In this document: in pieces, positions 47,161 to 58,115 of the stretch
How the letters are laid out: the number at the start of each line of letters is the position of its first letter
Position numbering within the stretch: the stretch's first letter is position 1
Assembly (NCBI GenBank): GCA_025765595.1
Contig: JAIVFH010000014.1
Coordinates: 186,001-250,000, forward strand
Source of the DNA: Obelidium mucronatum
Taxonomy: Eukaryota; Chytridiomycota; Chytridiomycetes; Chytridiales; Chytriomycetaceae
Direction: 5' to 3'
DNA length: 64,000 nt
Translations under genes and position numbers: made by a program
Notes under the pieces: model-generated
What the model saw: the letters and a program-made list of their open reading frames with translations, nothing else
What the model was told of the DNA's origin: nothing
Databases searched by the model: none

Positions 47161-47540
47161 CTAATTATCAACGCAACTTAATTCTTCCACTTTCATTTTC
47201 ATTATTTGGTTGAAGCCTATGGCCATGGCGGAGTAGAAACAATTGTGTCCTTCAACCAAAATTTCACGTTTGTCAAGCTTTGCTGCGTCATCACCATTAT
47301 AGTTGAAGACATCCAGAAAGTCTGCGTACATTCTTCCGGATTGCCCCTCAAACGTAAGGTCACATTGATTGACTACAATCAAATCAATGGCATGTCAAAC
47401 CTGTTAAGAACAATCATATAAGTTCTGTCAACACTTACACAACATGCAATGCAAGCAAGGGTGTGCATGGATTTAGTTTGCAAAAAGCTTGACATGGATA
47501 AAACCCGAGTGGTGTCAGACAACTTGAGAAAACTCAGTAG
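47161..47540 (-). pseudogene. Degraded copy of an unrecognised spliced ORF (copy 1)
   Basis: Read on the minus strand, a piece containing CQAFAN and LHCMLC runs to a GTAAGT donor near 47440 and resumes after TTCTTAACAG near 47400 with HAIDLIVVNQCDL, then GQSGRMYADFLDVFNYNGDD. It aligns residue by residue with 50905-51323 on the other strand (CQVLANQI, LHGMLC; HAIDLLAVKHCDF, KSGKTYRRLLDAFSYDRD). The copy has stop codons at positions where the other has Gln and Trp. I do not recognise the protein. Confidence 0.55.
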
Positions 47541-48293
47541 CAGAAGTCAAAAAGTCATCGTGCATGAAAAGCTGTGGACCGGCTCTTTGAGAATTCCCAA
47601 CGTGTCCATACAGAAATCTGTCAGTGACACTGAGTTATTAAAAATGTACAGTTTTGGAATTGTCAGGTGTGAACAAAGGAACAAAAAACTGCACGTTTCT
47701 GGAATGTTAGGAGAAGGTTATCCATTTGGCTTGTGTAACTTTATATCAGAATATTGTTTAACTAAGTGACACACTTACAGCTTGCTCAGTCAGTCCCAGA
47801 GCTGTTCTCCGCTTTTTGATTGGTTTGGCAAGCGGTTTGAGCCTCCCAGAGGGCTTGAACAATTTCCTGAAGCCACAGCTTGTTGTCTCTCACAATCACC
47901 ACGATTTGGGAGATGTCCACAGCCTCTATAAGAGCCAAGGGGAGTCCTTGGAGTTTTGAAACTGCCGTTGCCACGACTTTGGGTATGATTTGGAGTCCTG
48001 AGAGCGTTTTTCAATGTGTTTTGTAAGTTAGAAAGCAATCAAACAATCTCCTTACTGTGCCAGCAGCGCTGGCATGGCCCCTGTTGCTTTTTTTTGCTTC
48101 AAAAGCTTCTTCTTGGCAAGGATTTTTGCTCTTGCAGCCAGCTCATTGCTTGCCATTTTGTGATAGTTTATTTTTGGGTTTTTTTTGGAACAGATAGGAA
48201 TGAAGGGCATGCAGATCACCAAATTTCAGAACTTTTCGGAACCCCTCAAATAAAAATATAAAACCCCACCATTTCCATTGGCATTAGCACTAA

Positions 48294-48653
48294 ATGCGCT
48301 GCACATTTGGCTGTAGAAAGCAGTTTAAAAATACTGCTGATCTTGCACGGCACATTCAAGTCCTCAATCCAGATGCGGCAAGAAAAACAATGCGCTCCAC
48401 AACAGTTGGTCTGGGTTCCTTGTCTCAAATTGTGGCTTCTGCCAATGGGGATGATTCCCTTGGAGGTTCTCGTGGATCTTCCTCCACTGACGATTTGGAA
48501 ATGAACGCATCTGACAATGGTGGGGATATTCCATCTGACTCTCAAAGTGAATTTCCTGACGAATTACCTGAGCTCCAATCTCACTATGGTTTGTTCTTTA
48601 TCTTTAGTACAGCAAGTATGTGGCCTGGAATTACTCACGACAATTTACATTAA
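48294..48653 (+). other. Open frame with C2H2-like start, possibly transposon-derived
   Basis: A 119-codon frame starting MRCTFGCRKQFKNTADLARH, which resembles half of a C2H2 zinc finger (C-x3-C, Phe, Leu, His) but lacks the second His where expected. The rest is acidic and Ser-rich. Such fingers are common at the N-terminus of fungal transposon proteins; the surroundings favour that origin. No downstream domain is left intact. Confidence 0.4.
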
Positions 48654-49011
48654 GACAAGCCAATCAGTGATAAAGTTTCTCAATTTTTTGATCATGCTAT
48701 GGCTGCATCTCTCCATCAACGTTCAGCACTGCAGATCTTGATTTCATGCAGCACGTAGTATTAGATAATCCAATGAGCCAGACAACAATTACAGAGTAAA
48801 TGCTTTTTGATTTATCAATTCAAGCTAACTTAAACTGAACAGGGCGCTTAAGTTCCACTGTCCTCGTACCGGCAAGGACTTCTACTGAGTAATTGATTTG
48901 CTGAAGAATTTGAGTCTGGTAATTACTATTTCTGTTTATCTCTGCCTTGGCAAGCAGCAAAAATTTCCCAAACAAGTGACACCCCCTCATGAATGAATTG
49001 TTCTTGGCCAA

Positions 49012-50900
49012 TGAGTGAGGTTGCCATTCCAACCAAAAAATTGCCATTCCAACCACCCCCCAAAAATGTTCGAAACATTGTCACAAACACATCTTCCACA
49101 CTACACCCTTGCAAACTTCAAAACATATGTATTTTTATTTGCTTTTTCTCTCACTCAAAGTTTTATAAGATTGTCATTAGTAATAAAGAAGATAGACTTC
49201 AGTTCCTCGACACTCATTGTGACCCAAAACATGTTGATCAAAGGCGTTCTGCCACCCACGCTTGTGTGCAGGGCATATGCAATACTTATTACAGATGCTG
49301 CAGTTGAGCCAAGCCGCGCTTGATTACCAGATCTTGGTGCAGCGTTGGTTTTCTGTTTCTCCGCGACAGGTTTTCGCATCTTTGGCAGCCAATTTGGTTG
49401 CTCCCACCCTCTCTTGAATAAACTCTGTTGGTCTTTACAACTGATTCGCCCTTTGCTGCGACTTTCTTCACTGGTGGAGCTGTTCCCATAGTCTTGAAGA
49501 CCTCGAGGAACTTGGCGACCTCAGGATTGCGGGCATTGGCAAGAGTGGAAGGGTCGCCAATGTTGAGTGACGCATTTTCCAGGATTTTTTCTTTAGACCA
49601 GGGAAAGATGCCCGTAGACTTGAAAGCAGATCGGATCCATTCAGGCTGAATTGAGTTTCGAGCTTCCAGAGTGATTGGAACCAGTTCTTGCCCGAGGGAT
49701 GCAAGGTTACAGATCCGAAAGCTCCGTTTCTGTTGGAATAGGCGTACAATTGTCCGCTTTAAATTCGCAAAAATTACCTCATCCAGAGGCAGCAAGAAAT
49801 GTGTAGTGTTTGCAGGTAGGAAGAAGCCGTTGATGCCAAGCTTAAGGCAGTGGTCAAGGGTGTCAGCGGTCCTGTGGACGCCAAGGTTGTCCAGCAAAAG
49901 AACAGGTGTCAAACCTGGGTGCAAAATCTCCCAACGAGCTTTAAACTCCGAAAGAACAGGTAACCATTGCTCCTCGCTCAAGAAACCAGTTTCGCTGAAC
50001 ACAATCTTGCATGGTACTGAGCCTCTGGCGTTGGCTGTGGTCTCTGGGTCTTGAATCTCGAGGTTTCCGAATTTGGTTGGAAGGACAAGAATGTCCAAAA
50101 CTCGCTCTCCTGACGCTGTCACGAATGGAATAAAGCTGGCAACCTTGCCTCTGGAGCCAGTTATTTTGCAGGGACGGGCGACTGCAGTGCTGACCAGAGC
50201 CTGAGAGCTGGAAGAACTGTTTTCGAGCTTGAGGAGCATTTCGTCAACATTGACCAGATTTGGCCAACTAAAATGGCCAGACGCCATCCAGGCTTCAAAC
50301 TGCTCCACCCATTTGGCGATCTCCTCTTTGGTAAGCGGATCTGTTTGTGCCTTGCTTATAGCTTTTGTAGTTCGGAGGCGAACTAGATCTGAATGGCGCT
50401 TGATGAACTTGGGATACCATGCCTTTGCCGACCATGTTGAACCAGGATTCTTGGCATGATCGTACTCAGTGACCAATGCTATGAAGTCTGTGCGATCCAT
50501 TGGACAGTGGCAGATCGATCTTGCCTCAAGAAAGGCTGTGAACATTTGTTCCTCGCCATCTGAGAAGCGCTGGTTGCCGTGGGAATGTCCCTCATTCTTG
50601 TCCATGTGTCTGTAGATGGATCGAACTGCCTCTTGATTGATCTTGAGGTTTGCAGCGACAGTTTGGGATGCCTTCTTGATGGAATGGTTGTTGTTCACCA
50701 AGTTGGTGACATAGGCAAAAACTTGCTTGCGCACAGAGCTATTCTGCTGGGCTAGAGCCTTGGTATACTTTGGAATCTTCATTTGATGTGTGCAAAATTT
50801 GGAGGCGTTATGAATAAAGACTGTTGATTTATTTGGTTTTGAATTTTTTCGGAGCATGGTCTGATTAGCAATTTTTTGGTTGGATTGGCAATTTCACTCA
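49012..50900 (-). mobile_element. Pogo-type DNA transposon, element 1
   Basis: The element of about 1.89 kb has imperfect inverted ends of roughly 32 bp. The left end, from 49012, reads TGAGTGAGGTTGCC inward; the right end read inward from 50900 is TGAGTGAAATTGCC, and both continue into a shared CCAACCAAAAAATTG block. It carries one transposase gene on the minus strand. A related element of nearly the same size lies at 51650-53497. I could not see a clear TA target duplication, so the outer limits may be off by a few to about 20 bases. Confidence 0.78.
49179..50782 (-). pseudogene. Pogo-like transposase, nearly intact but with damaged C-terminus
   Basis: A long frame encodes an HTH region (VFAYVTNLVNNNHSIKKAS, YRHMDKNEGHSHGN) and a DDE-superfamily catalytic core with acidic residues in NVDEMLLKLE, LLLDNLGVHR and LPANTTHFLLPLDEV. 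The open frame begins at 50857, but comparison with element 2 puts the start at 50782 (MKIPKYTK). Near the end the frame departs from the copy in element 2: there a Cys-rich tail (AWLSCSICIEYQVCPSC) is encoded, here the matching tail (AWLNCSICNKYCICP) lies in another frame behind a stop codon. So this copy probably lost its zinc-binding-like C-terminus recently. Catalytic residues remain. Confidence 0.8.
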
Positions 50901-50904
50901 ATTC

Positions 50905-51323
50905 TGTCTTTGTTTTTGCATGGAACACGGACAATGTCAGTTGTCAGGTTCTTGCAAACCAAATCAATGCATGTACTTTCTTGCATGGCATGCTGTGTAT
51001 GTGCTACTTTCAAAATTTCCTGAAATGATTCCAACGGTTTTTGATTTGTTGTCATGGTTTGGCATGCAATTTGGCATGCAATTGATCTTTTGGCAGTCAA
51101 GCACTGTGATTTCAAATACGCGTCAAAATCAGGAAAGACATACCGTAGGCTTTTAGACGCCTTTAGTTATGACAGGGATCATGAGGAGATGAAGGAAGAG
51201 CACAAGGTTGTGTTGGACGGGCCGAACCAATCGGCAAGGTGCCTCCTGCTGGACAATAAAAACAAAACTGGTGGAATCAGGATTTGCTGTTGGACTGAAA
51301 GTCTTTACAATACAGGTCAATAA
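50905..51323 (+). pseudogene. Unrecognised spliced ORF, copy 2
   Basis: Plus-strand segment encoding CQVLANQINACTFLHGMLC, an apparent intron with GTATGTG donor near 50996, then WHAIDLLAVKHCDFKYASKS and TYRRLLDAFSYDRDHEEMKE to a stop at 51323. It is better preserved than its relative at 47161-47540, which lies in the opposite orientation. It begins directly next to the right end of pogo element 1, so the 5' part may have been cut off by that insertion. I recognise no family. Confidence 0.5.
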
Positions 51324-51649
51324 AGAAAGAATATCTTCCCGCGTACAAATAATTTGAATGTTATTTTATTCACTTCAAATCAATATAATTGTCAATGGTG
51401 GTTTCCAAAAAGCTCAACAGCCTCCTGACGCAGTTGAATGGAAAATTTGAGAGAAAGTTTTTCTTGGCTAGAACAAGTTTTAAGTGTCCTCTCTTTATTT
51501 TTTCTTTTCTTTCTTGTTTTACTATCAGTATTGTTCTTACAATTTTTGTTGGTTTTTGACCAGAATTTATTTTGTTACACCAAAACATATGTTTTTTCCA
51601 TTTGGTTTTTTTCCTTAATTTTTAAATAGCAAATTTGACCAAAAAAAAG
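51324..51649. other. Spacer between ORF copy 2 and pogo element 2
   Basis: AT-rich sequence of about 330 bases with many T runs. I see no gene or repeat structure here apart from the approach to the left inverted end of pogo element 2. Confidence 0.5.
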
Positions 51650-53497
51650 TGACTGAACCTTTGAATACGACCAAAAATTTGTGTTTTGAAGACAATTTTT
51701 TCACTTTTTGCCTCATAACTTCTGAACCAAACCCTTGCCATCCTAGCATTTTAATGACCAAAAACATGTTTATTTCATTTTATTTAATACAAAAAGATAG
51801 ATAAATTGAAATTAAAATCAGAGTGCAAGGCAAGCAGTCTTCACTTTCTACAACCCAAAACGTACTCATCAAACGCTTCCTCAAACTGATCCTTGCAGCT
51901 AGGGCATACTTGATATTCAATACAAATGCTGCAGCTAAGCCAGGCAGTGCTTAATTTCCTGGTATTTGCGCAGCAGTCATTTTTGTCAACTGACTGACAT
52001 TGTTTCAAATCTTTTCCAGTGATCTTTGCCTTTTCTGTTGCCTCCTTCACCTTTGCTCAATTGATTTTCTTCCTTTTTTGCTGCTCCAATCAAAGTTCTT
52101 CAAAGGCGTCAACACAATCTAAGCTGGTCAACTTTCTCTGCTTGAATCGGAGCCTTCGGTACAGCATGAGTAGGAGCCAAATACCTAATGGACTCAATCA
52201 GGTGGGTTAAAAGCAGTCGGAAGGCAAGTGGCAGTATCCACGACAGTTGCCAATCTTGTGTTTGGCTTTTTCAACAAACAATGCTTTCTTCCGCAGAAAG
52301 ATACCTGTTTTCTCAAAATCAGATCTAATGAATTCTGCTGTGATACACTTGGGTGCTTTCAGTGTGATTGGTACGAGTTCTTCCCCAAGACTGTAGCTCC
52401 ATTTCTAGTACAAGAAGTGATCCATGTTAGCAGGTAGGAAGAGACCGGCTATTCCTCGAGCTTCTTTGAACTGAGAGATTATCCAATAAAAGGACAGGCT
52501 TGATTCCCAGGTGTAAAATCTCAAAGCAGGCTTTAAAAGCTTTTAGAACTGAAAACCATTGGTCTTCACTCAGGAACCCAGGCTTGCTGAACACAAACAG
52601 GCATTCTAGGTTGTTTTGGCAGTGATTAGACCTTGGATTGCCTTGCAAATTGAGACTTCCTAATTTGGATGGCAAGACAATAACATCCAAGGTGCGCTCC
52701 CCATTGGCTGTAACAAATGGAATGACACTTGCAACTGGACCTCTGCTACCAGTGATCTCGCTTGGACAGGCAATTGAGGAGCTGACAATGGTTCTTGTGT
52801 TGGAGGAGCTGTTTTCAAGTTTGAGACGCATTTCATCGACATTGGTGAGAAAAATCCAGCTGTAGCCCTTCTTTGCCAGCCAGGCCTCAAACGCTTCAAA
52901 AGCTTCAACCCAGGACTCAATTTCCTTTAAGGCAGATCCGTGCAAGTCTTAGTTCTAGCTGTTGTGATTCCCATTTTTTCGGGCTTATGGCACTGCGCAA
53001 AACCTACATACCACTTGTGAGCCGTCCACTTGGAGTCTTTGTCCTTCTCCTGATTCATCTTGGTGACCAAATTGATGAAATCAATTTGTGATATTAGCCA
53101 ATGAGATAGTGGTCTGGCTTTAAACAAGGCAACAAAGACTTTTTCTTCATCATCTGAGAACCACAAGTTGCCATAGGAATGTCCCTGGTTCTTTTCCATT
53201 TGTCTATAGGCTGATTGAACCGCTTCCTTGCTGGTCTTGAGTGAGGAACTAACAATATTGGCAGCCTTGTTCATGGAACGGTTGGCTTTGATGAGGTTGA
53301 TGACATTGTCAAATATGCGCTTCTTGATGGGTAGATCTTGTGATCCTTTGGAAGAGCATTAGGTAGAACGCTTCATAATTCACGGTTTAAGTTTGAATCT
53401 GGGGCAGCAAGGGGAAGGTTGTGTTCTATTGATGTGATTGAAAAAAAATATCTTGGTACGAATCCCAGATTTTTGGTTGGATTCAAAGGTTGAATCA
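51650..53497 (-). mobile_element. Pogo-type DNA transposon, element 2 (decayed)
   Basis: The element of about 1.85 kb has inverted ends. The left, from 51650, reads TGACTGAACCTTTGAAT inward; the right read inward from 53497 reads TGATTCAACCTTTGAAT; both then share an ACCAAAAAT block. The A-run just outside each end suggests the repeats may extend a little further. Size, gene position and end structure match element 1, and the shared ACCAAAAA core places them in one family. The transposase inside is broken. Confidence 0.75.
51841..53376 (-). pseudogene. Pogo-like transposase, broken copy
   Basis: Pieces aligned to the transposase of element 1, in order on the minus strand: MKRST at 53376, then a stop; AVQSAYRQMEKNQGHSYGN; FLTNVDEMRLKLENSSS; EITGSRGPVASVIPFVTANG; ILHLGIKPVLLLDNLSV; LVPITLKAPKCITAEFIRSD; and the Cys-rich tail AWLSCSICIEYQVCPSC ending at 51841. 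The third acidic motif region is disrupted by a frameshift after LLLDNLSV. Several stops and frameshifts make it non-functional, but it preserves the C-terminus that the other copy has lost from its frame. Confidence 0.8.
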
Positions 53498-53846
53498 TTT
53501 TTTTTCAATTGGTTCTTACAAATGGTTTCAATACATGTGCGCCCAGTACTCTCTTGTGCCAGGACTTGCTGCTAAAGAATTTGTCACTTGCCCCCCTGTA
53601 AGCTTATTCCTTTGGATTCTTAAGTTTTTGAGTTCATTAAACGAAAGAGAACAACAGATTTTATGGATAAAGATGTTTCAGAATTGTGCCTCGAGAGGCA
53701 CTTGCTGTTTCAAAGAAGTCTTTATGGAAACAGACTTAATGGTTTTTTAAATGGCATGCCCATTCACATTTCAGACAAATATACACAGGGTTTTCACAAT
53801 GATGAAAAAAAATTTTAAATGGCAGAGGGGTGTTTCATTCAAGAAT

Positions 53847-54989
53847 CTAATTTTTTTGATTTCCTTTTTGTTCAATAAAGTCCCATTGTCCAGCTTTGGC
53901 AAGAATGCGCTGTGCCCAGAGTATGACTGGCTATCAGTTATAGAAAATCACAGAGTTCTTTAGTTGAGAAAAACAACCAAAAAAAAAAAAGAAAAACAGA
54001 ACTCAACTGCATCAACCATTTTACCATCAAGGTCAAAGGCACCAGCACCTTTGCTCTTGTGTATTTCGTTTGCTTCCAGAATTTGCTTGGCATAACTAAT
54101 TTCCTTCTCTGTTGGACTGAATGTCTTTTGGATTATTTCAACTGTCCGAGAGAAAGAATATCAGCATTTTTTTGGCTAGCGTGCTTAACCAAAAAAAATA
54201 CCTTGGTTTGGATGGATGGCTTGCTTCCCAGTGAACCCAAACTGCCTTCCTTCTGTGCATTCTTCTTGCAAGATGTTGGAATCCTAAACAAAGAATGGAT
54301 TCCAACGCCACATCAATCAGTAAAAAGACAACAAGGCGCAAGCAAGCGCAGCGCACCTTGAAGTCAACGCAGACGAGATCGATCGCTTGCAGGCCGTACG
54401 CCACCGCATGGGCCACAACCATCTGGCGCGCCAGCAGCAGCTCGGTGCGTGCGCGCGTCCGCACCAGGCCCAGGTCGGCCACGTAGTCCTCGGCGGCAAA
54501 CACGAGGGCAGCGATGCGCGGCGTCGCGGCGGCGGCGTCGGCGGCCAGGATGGCGGGCAGGCTCAGCAGGCCGCGCGCGGTCTCGATGCTCGCCAGGATT
54601 TTGACGTCGCGCCGCACGTCGGCGTGCGCGTCGAGCGCCGCCGCGACGGCCGCCACGTCGGCGGGGCTGCCCACCTTCGGCACGAGCACCGAGTCGACGG
54701 CGCGCTGGCGCAGCACCGCCGCCAGGTCCGCGTGCGCGAGCCCCGACGCGACGCTGTTGATGCGCACGCACGTCTCCTGCGTCTGCGCCGTCTGCGAGAG
54801 CCCCGCCAGCGCGTCCGCCACCGCCGCGCGCGCGAACGCCTTGCGGTGCAGCGCGACCGAGTCCTCGAGGTCCAGCACGCGCGTGTCGACGCCGCCGAGC
54901 CCGAGTCCCTTCGCCAGCTTGCGCGCGTCGCTGCCCGGAATGTAGAGGAGCGCCGAGCGCCGGAACTGCGCGCCTGCTGCTCGAATCAT
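53847..54989 (-). CDS. CLYBL: CLYBL-like citramalyl-CoA lyase (CitE family)
   Basis: Four exons (54989-54357, 54283-54202, 54141-54008, 53930-53847) give 310 residues. The CitE/HpcH TIM-barrel signatures are RSALLYIPGSDARKLAK, DLEDSVALHRK, VRINSVASGL, VLVPKVGSP, ILASIETARGLLSLP, FAAEDYVADLG, ECTEGRQFGFTGKQAIHPNQ, and the C-terminal PVILWAQRILAKAG. The acidic residues of DLEDSV, SIET and AAED fit the Mg2+ and substrate site. Mitochondrial CLYBL splits citramalyl-CoA to acetyl-CoA and pyruvate in the C5-dicarboxylate/itaconate pathway. The start MIRAAGAQFRRSAL could be a short targeting sequence. Exon 1 is very GC-rich, the others AT-rich and close to the pogo elements. The start codon is 6 nt from the DNAJC17 stop. 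Confidence 0.9.
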
Positions 54990-54995
54990 TTGCCT

Positions 54996-56141
54996 TTATT
55001 TTTGTGCTTTCCGTTCCGCTTCGGCCCGCTCACGCATCCGCCGCAACACATCGCTTTCGTAGCTTGAGCCCGGCCCCGAGGACGATGCTGCTGGCCCAGC
55101 AGCTATATTGAACGAAAATCCACTGGTTGCATTGGCCACTGGCGTCACGGCACTGATGATAGGTTCAGCTTGCGCCGCCTCCACGCCCTCTTCCGTCCGG
55201 GCAACAGTCCACGATATCTCATAGTCTTTGAACGATTCACGTTTCCTATAAATCTTTCCCTAGTGCATTAGGAGCATGTAAGTTTTCCAAGGAATATAGC
55301 ACCGAAAATAAACAAGCCTCTTACTGCATCCTCGGCCTTCTTGTATAGCAGCAATGCACGTCCTTTTTTCAAGACGCGAAATGTTTCAATTTCTCCAAAC
55401 GTGGCATACAGGGCCTCAATCTGGTTTTCGTCTATCGATATCTTCTTTGGTTTCCATTTGATAGATAAGGCATGATCCAAATCTCCATCTGCGTTCTGCA
55501 TTTTCGCCAGTTTTCCTGAGTTGCCAATGAGGTTGTTATATATAAAAGAAAAATGGAATATCTTACCAGCCCGCTCTTCTTCGTCTTGGCGTGTCATTTC
55601 AGCAAGTCTCCTCAAGCCTTCTTCTCTTAATCGTTTGATTTCGGCTTCATTCATTTCTTCGGTCCTTGCCTTCTTGAAACCACCAGCTTCGCGAGCTTCC
55701 AAGTCTAAAGGAACACCATTTCAGTATCCAACCAAAGCCATAACAAAAAATCAGAGAGATGTTCTTTTCGGAGATACCTTCTCGCGCTTGTTTCCGTTTC
55801 GCATCCAGCTTCTCGACTCTTTCCAGTTTTGCCAACTTGGCCTTATGTGCCTCCTCGTACACTGCTCTCTTACTAGCATCAGTCAAACAGTCAACAGCTT
55901 GTGTCAGTAACAAGAATGCATCGGCTGGGTTGTTTTGTGTGGTGGATAAAAGGATCAGTCAATGAAGCAAACTACGGATGGTGGCCAAAACTTCAGTTTT
56001 ACCTGCTTCCTTGTTGTCTGGCCCGACTTTGTCTGGGTGAACTTTAAGCGCCTTTAATCGATATGCTTTCGATATTTCCTTTGAAGTTGCCGTGACTCCC
56101 ACTCCCAAAAGCTCATAATAATCAGTATGAGAATCAGTCAT
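54996..56141 (-). CDS. DNAJC17: DNAJC17/Cwf23-like J protein with RRM
   Basis: Several exons. The N-terminal J domain reads [21 protein letters not shown] with the HPDK motif that stimulates Hsp70, then [13 protein letters not shown] charged helix follows ([36 protein letters not shown]), then an RRM-type domain ([40 protein letters not shown]) and a tail ending [14 protein letters not shown]. The J-helix-RRM order is the DNAJC17 arrangement; the family works with the spliceosome. Its start codon lies inside the end of the SMYD gene (ATGACTGA, start and stop sharing 8 nt), and its stop is 6 nt before the CLYBL start, all on one strand. Confidence 0.9.
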
Positions 56142-57996
56142 TTTTTTTCAGATTTAAAAAAACTGATACAGAAAAAAACAGTCTGACTTCACTCCACATA
56201 ACTCCAAGATCCACACGCAATCGTACAACCTCTGACGAAACTTCCACAGTTCGACAATGATCCTCTCCATACGCAATCCGTCTCATTTCCAAACAAGTCT
56301 CAAACGCAGTCAAAGCCTTGTTCAGAATAGCTCTCACCAACAACTCCTTTGCAACGCCTTCTTGCAAAAGATCATCACCGTCAAAAGCTTGCTTCGCCTC
56401 CTCCACATCAATCACATCATTCTCAACAGCACGCCCCAAAATCTCCAACATTTCCGCCTGCCTAAACCAGAAATCCGCCAACTCTGGCCAATTGGGTGGA
56501 ACATTTCTACGCATTAATTCAATCGCCAAACGCCCATACCGTACAACCGATGCAAATTTCCTTAACCGCAGAAACGCGCTCGTCATTGTCGCATAAGTGT
56601 TCAAGAACAGGAAATGGTTCCTATGTAGAATCGCCTTGTACTCGGATATGAATTTTAGAAACGCTGTTATCGCGCTGTCATTGTGTCGCGCCTTGAATAG
56701 GTCATGGGCATTGTTGTGCGCCGATTCCGCTTCATGCGTTCTTTCCGTGTGCTGGCTTTTTGTGATTTGGTGGGATGGATTCAAAGTGCATTGGAAATCT
56801 TGGAGGCTGTTGTAAAATGCGTCGGGAGAGTTGCAGGTTGTGCAAAGCAATGCATCTAGATGGGCATCTGGATGCATTGCCTCCATCTGTGTTGTTGTTG
56901 CTGTTGACGATGTTGTTGGTTCACATCGAGAGCATTGACACCAAAAGTGCTTCGTTTCCAATAACTTGCCACGGCGTTCATCTCGTGGGGTGCAAAGATC
57001 CACGTAGCTCACGCATAGTTCTTGGCCTTCTTGAATTGGGCAAAGGGTTCGGACAATCATTTTTCCGTGGGTTGAGCTGACAAAGCTGCAGTTGGGTTCA
57101 CAGCTGTGGTTCAACATGGCAACAAGGGGAAACATTCCCACACCGACTTCTCCGTTCGTGTTTCCTGTAAAAAGAAAAAACATTTTTTTTCCTTTCGTTA
57201 TGCCGCTCCAAGTTTATGAGAGGAGAGAATAGGTTTGAATACCTGTTGGATCGACAATCCCGTGAGAATTCGAATTAATCCGACACGCCAACGACACAAC
57301 ATCAGAAACCGAGATACTCAATTCCTGAGGTAAATGCAACACGAAATCTTCAGCACAAGTCTCAACACAAGCCAACCATTTCGGATCACACGTTTTTCGA
57401 TGAGACAACAAGTCAAAAACTAAATCCGTGCTTGTATTTAACCTCACGGCTCCTTCCACCGATACAGTAGTACTATTACTACCACCACTTGATTCGTGGT
57501 TAATTGTTTCCAAATGCCGTTGAACCAAAACCGCCAACACAAGCCTCATCAACGAGTAATCCACTTTGGCAGCGGCAGTTATCCCGGGCAAGTCGCGAAC
57601 GACTTTACATTCGAGACCATGTCTTTCTGAATCAAGAGTGAGGCAGGTTTGGGAGCAATAGAATGTCTGTTTGATGCAATGGGGACATTTGATTTTGGAG
57701 TTGTTGGCACCGGCAGCAGCAGCACCACCACCACCTAGAAGATTAATTTTTCCGCCTGTAATTGACGTGTCTGATTCGAGTTCTTTGCAGCAGTAGAGAC
57801 AGAGTTCGTCCATGGCGTGTTTCAGTAAGACAAAGGCAGAGGCCGTTTCGACAACTACTGAGGTTCCAGGTGGTAGATTGGCGGTTGCTTTTACATGGCG
57901 ACCTTTGGCTTTGCTTGCTGCGAGACGCACTGAGCCAGAGGAGGCGGCCGCGAGGAGTGATTGATACTTTGCAGCTTTCTCAGCTTTTGACATCAA
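56134..57996 (-). CDS. SET/MYND (SMYD-type) protein
   Basis: Two exons (57996-57243, 57164-56134) give about 594 residues. A SET N-lobe surrounds a MYND zinc finger split by a Gly/Ala insert (CLYCCKELE ... [16 protein letters not shown] ... RHGLEC). The SET core has [20 protein letters not shown], with the NHSCxPN motif that binds S-adenosylmethionine, and a post-SET Cys cluster (FWCQCSRC). The C-terminal half is helical, TPR-like. SMYD proteins methylate lysines of histones or other proteins; the target here is unknown. The last codons, if no further intron exists, run through DNAJC17's start codon; an alternative end through an unseen intron is possible. Confidence 0.87.
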
Positions 57997-58115
57997 AACA
58001 GTGGAATTTTATTAATACTCTAAAAAAAGAAAAAAACACGGCTGTCTTCTCTTTTTTTTTTAATACAGTTTGAAAAACGTGCACAAAAGTCAAGGTTCAA
58101 GAGTTTATTCAATCT

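Larger units (their letters stand above)
44933..49011. other. Decayed repeat region between hAT and pogo element 1
   Basis: About 4 kb with only short, interrupted frames and no complete gene. It contains the 95-bp tandem duplication, a Gly-rich frame, a decayed frame around 46390-46930 (for example YADLILVIMMNLKQ, then NEEGKQEPCKE after a stop), a degraded copy of a spliced ORF on the minus strand (47161-47540), and a C2H2-like frame (48294-48653). These look like remains of one or more mobile elements. Confidence 0.6.

Noticed and set aside
47449..47769. Plus-strand ORF with DLVCKKLDMD, similar to a minus-strand ORF at 50894-51115
   Set aside because: First taken as a bidirectional gene module. 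The similarity is the antisense shadow of a better-supported spliced frame on the other strand (47161-47540 and 50905-51323).
50783..50857. Upstream start of the pogo transposase at 50857
   Set aside because: The related copy in element 2 aligns only from MKIPKYTK (50782), and the extra residues overlap the approach to the inverted end.
53490..53963. Two plus-strand ORFs that look like a small gene
   Set aside because: They run antisense across the last intron and last exon of the minus-strand CLYBL gene and into the end of pogo element 2; no domain is visible.
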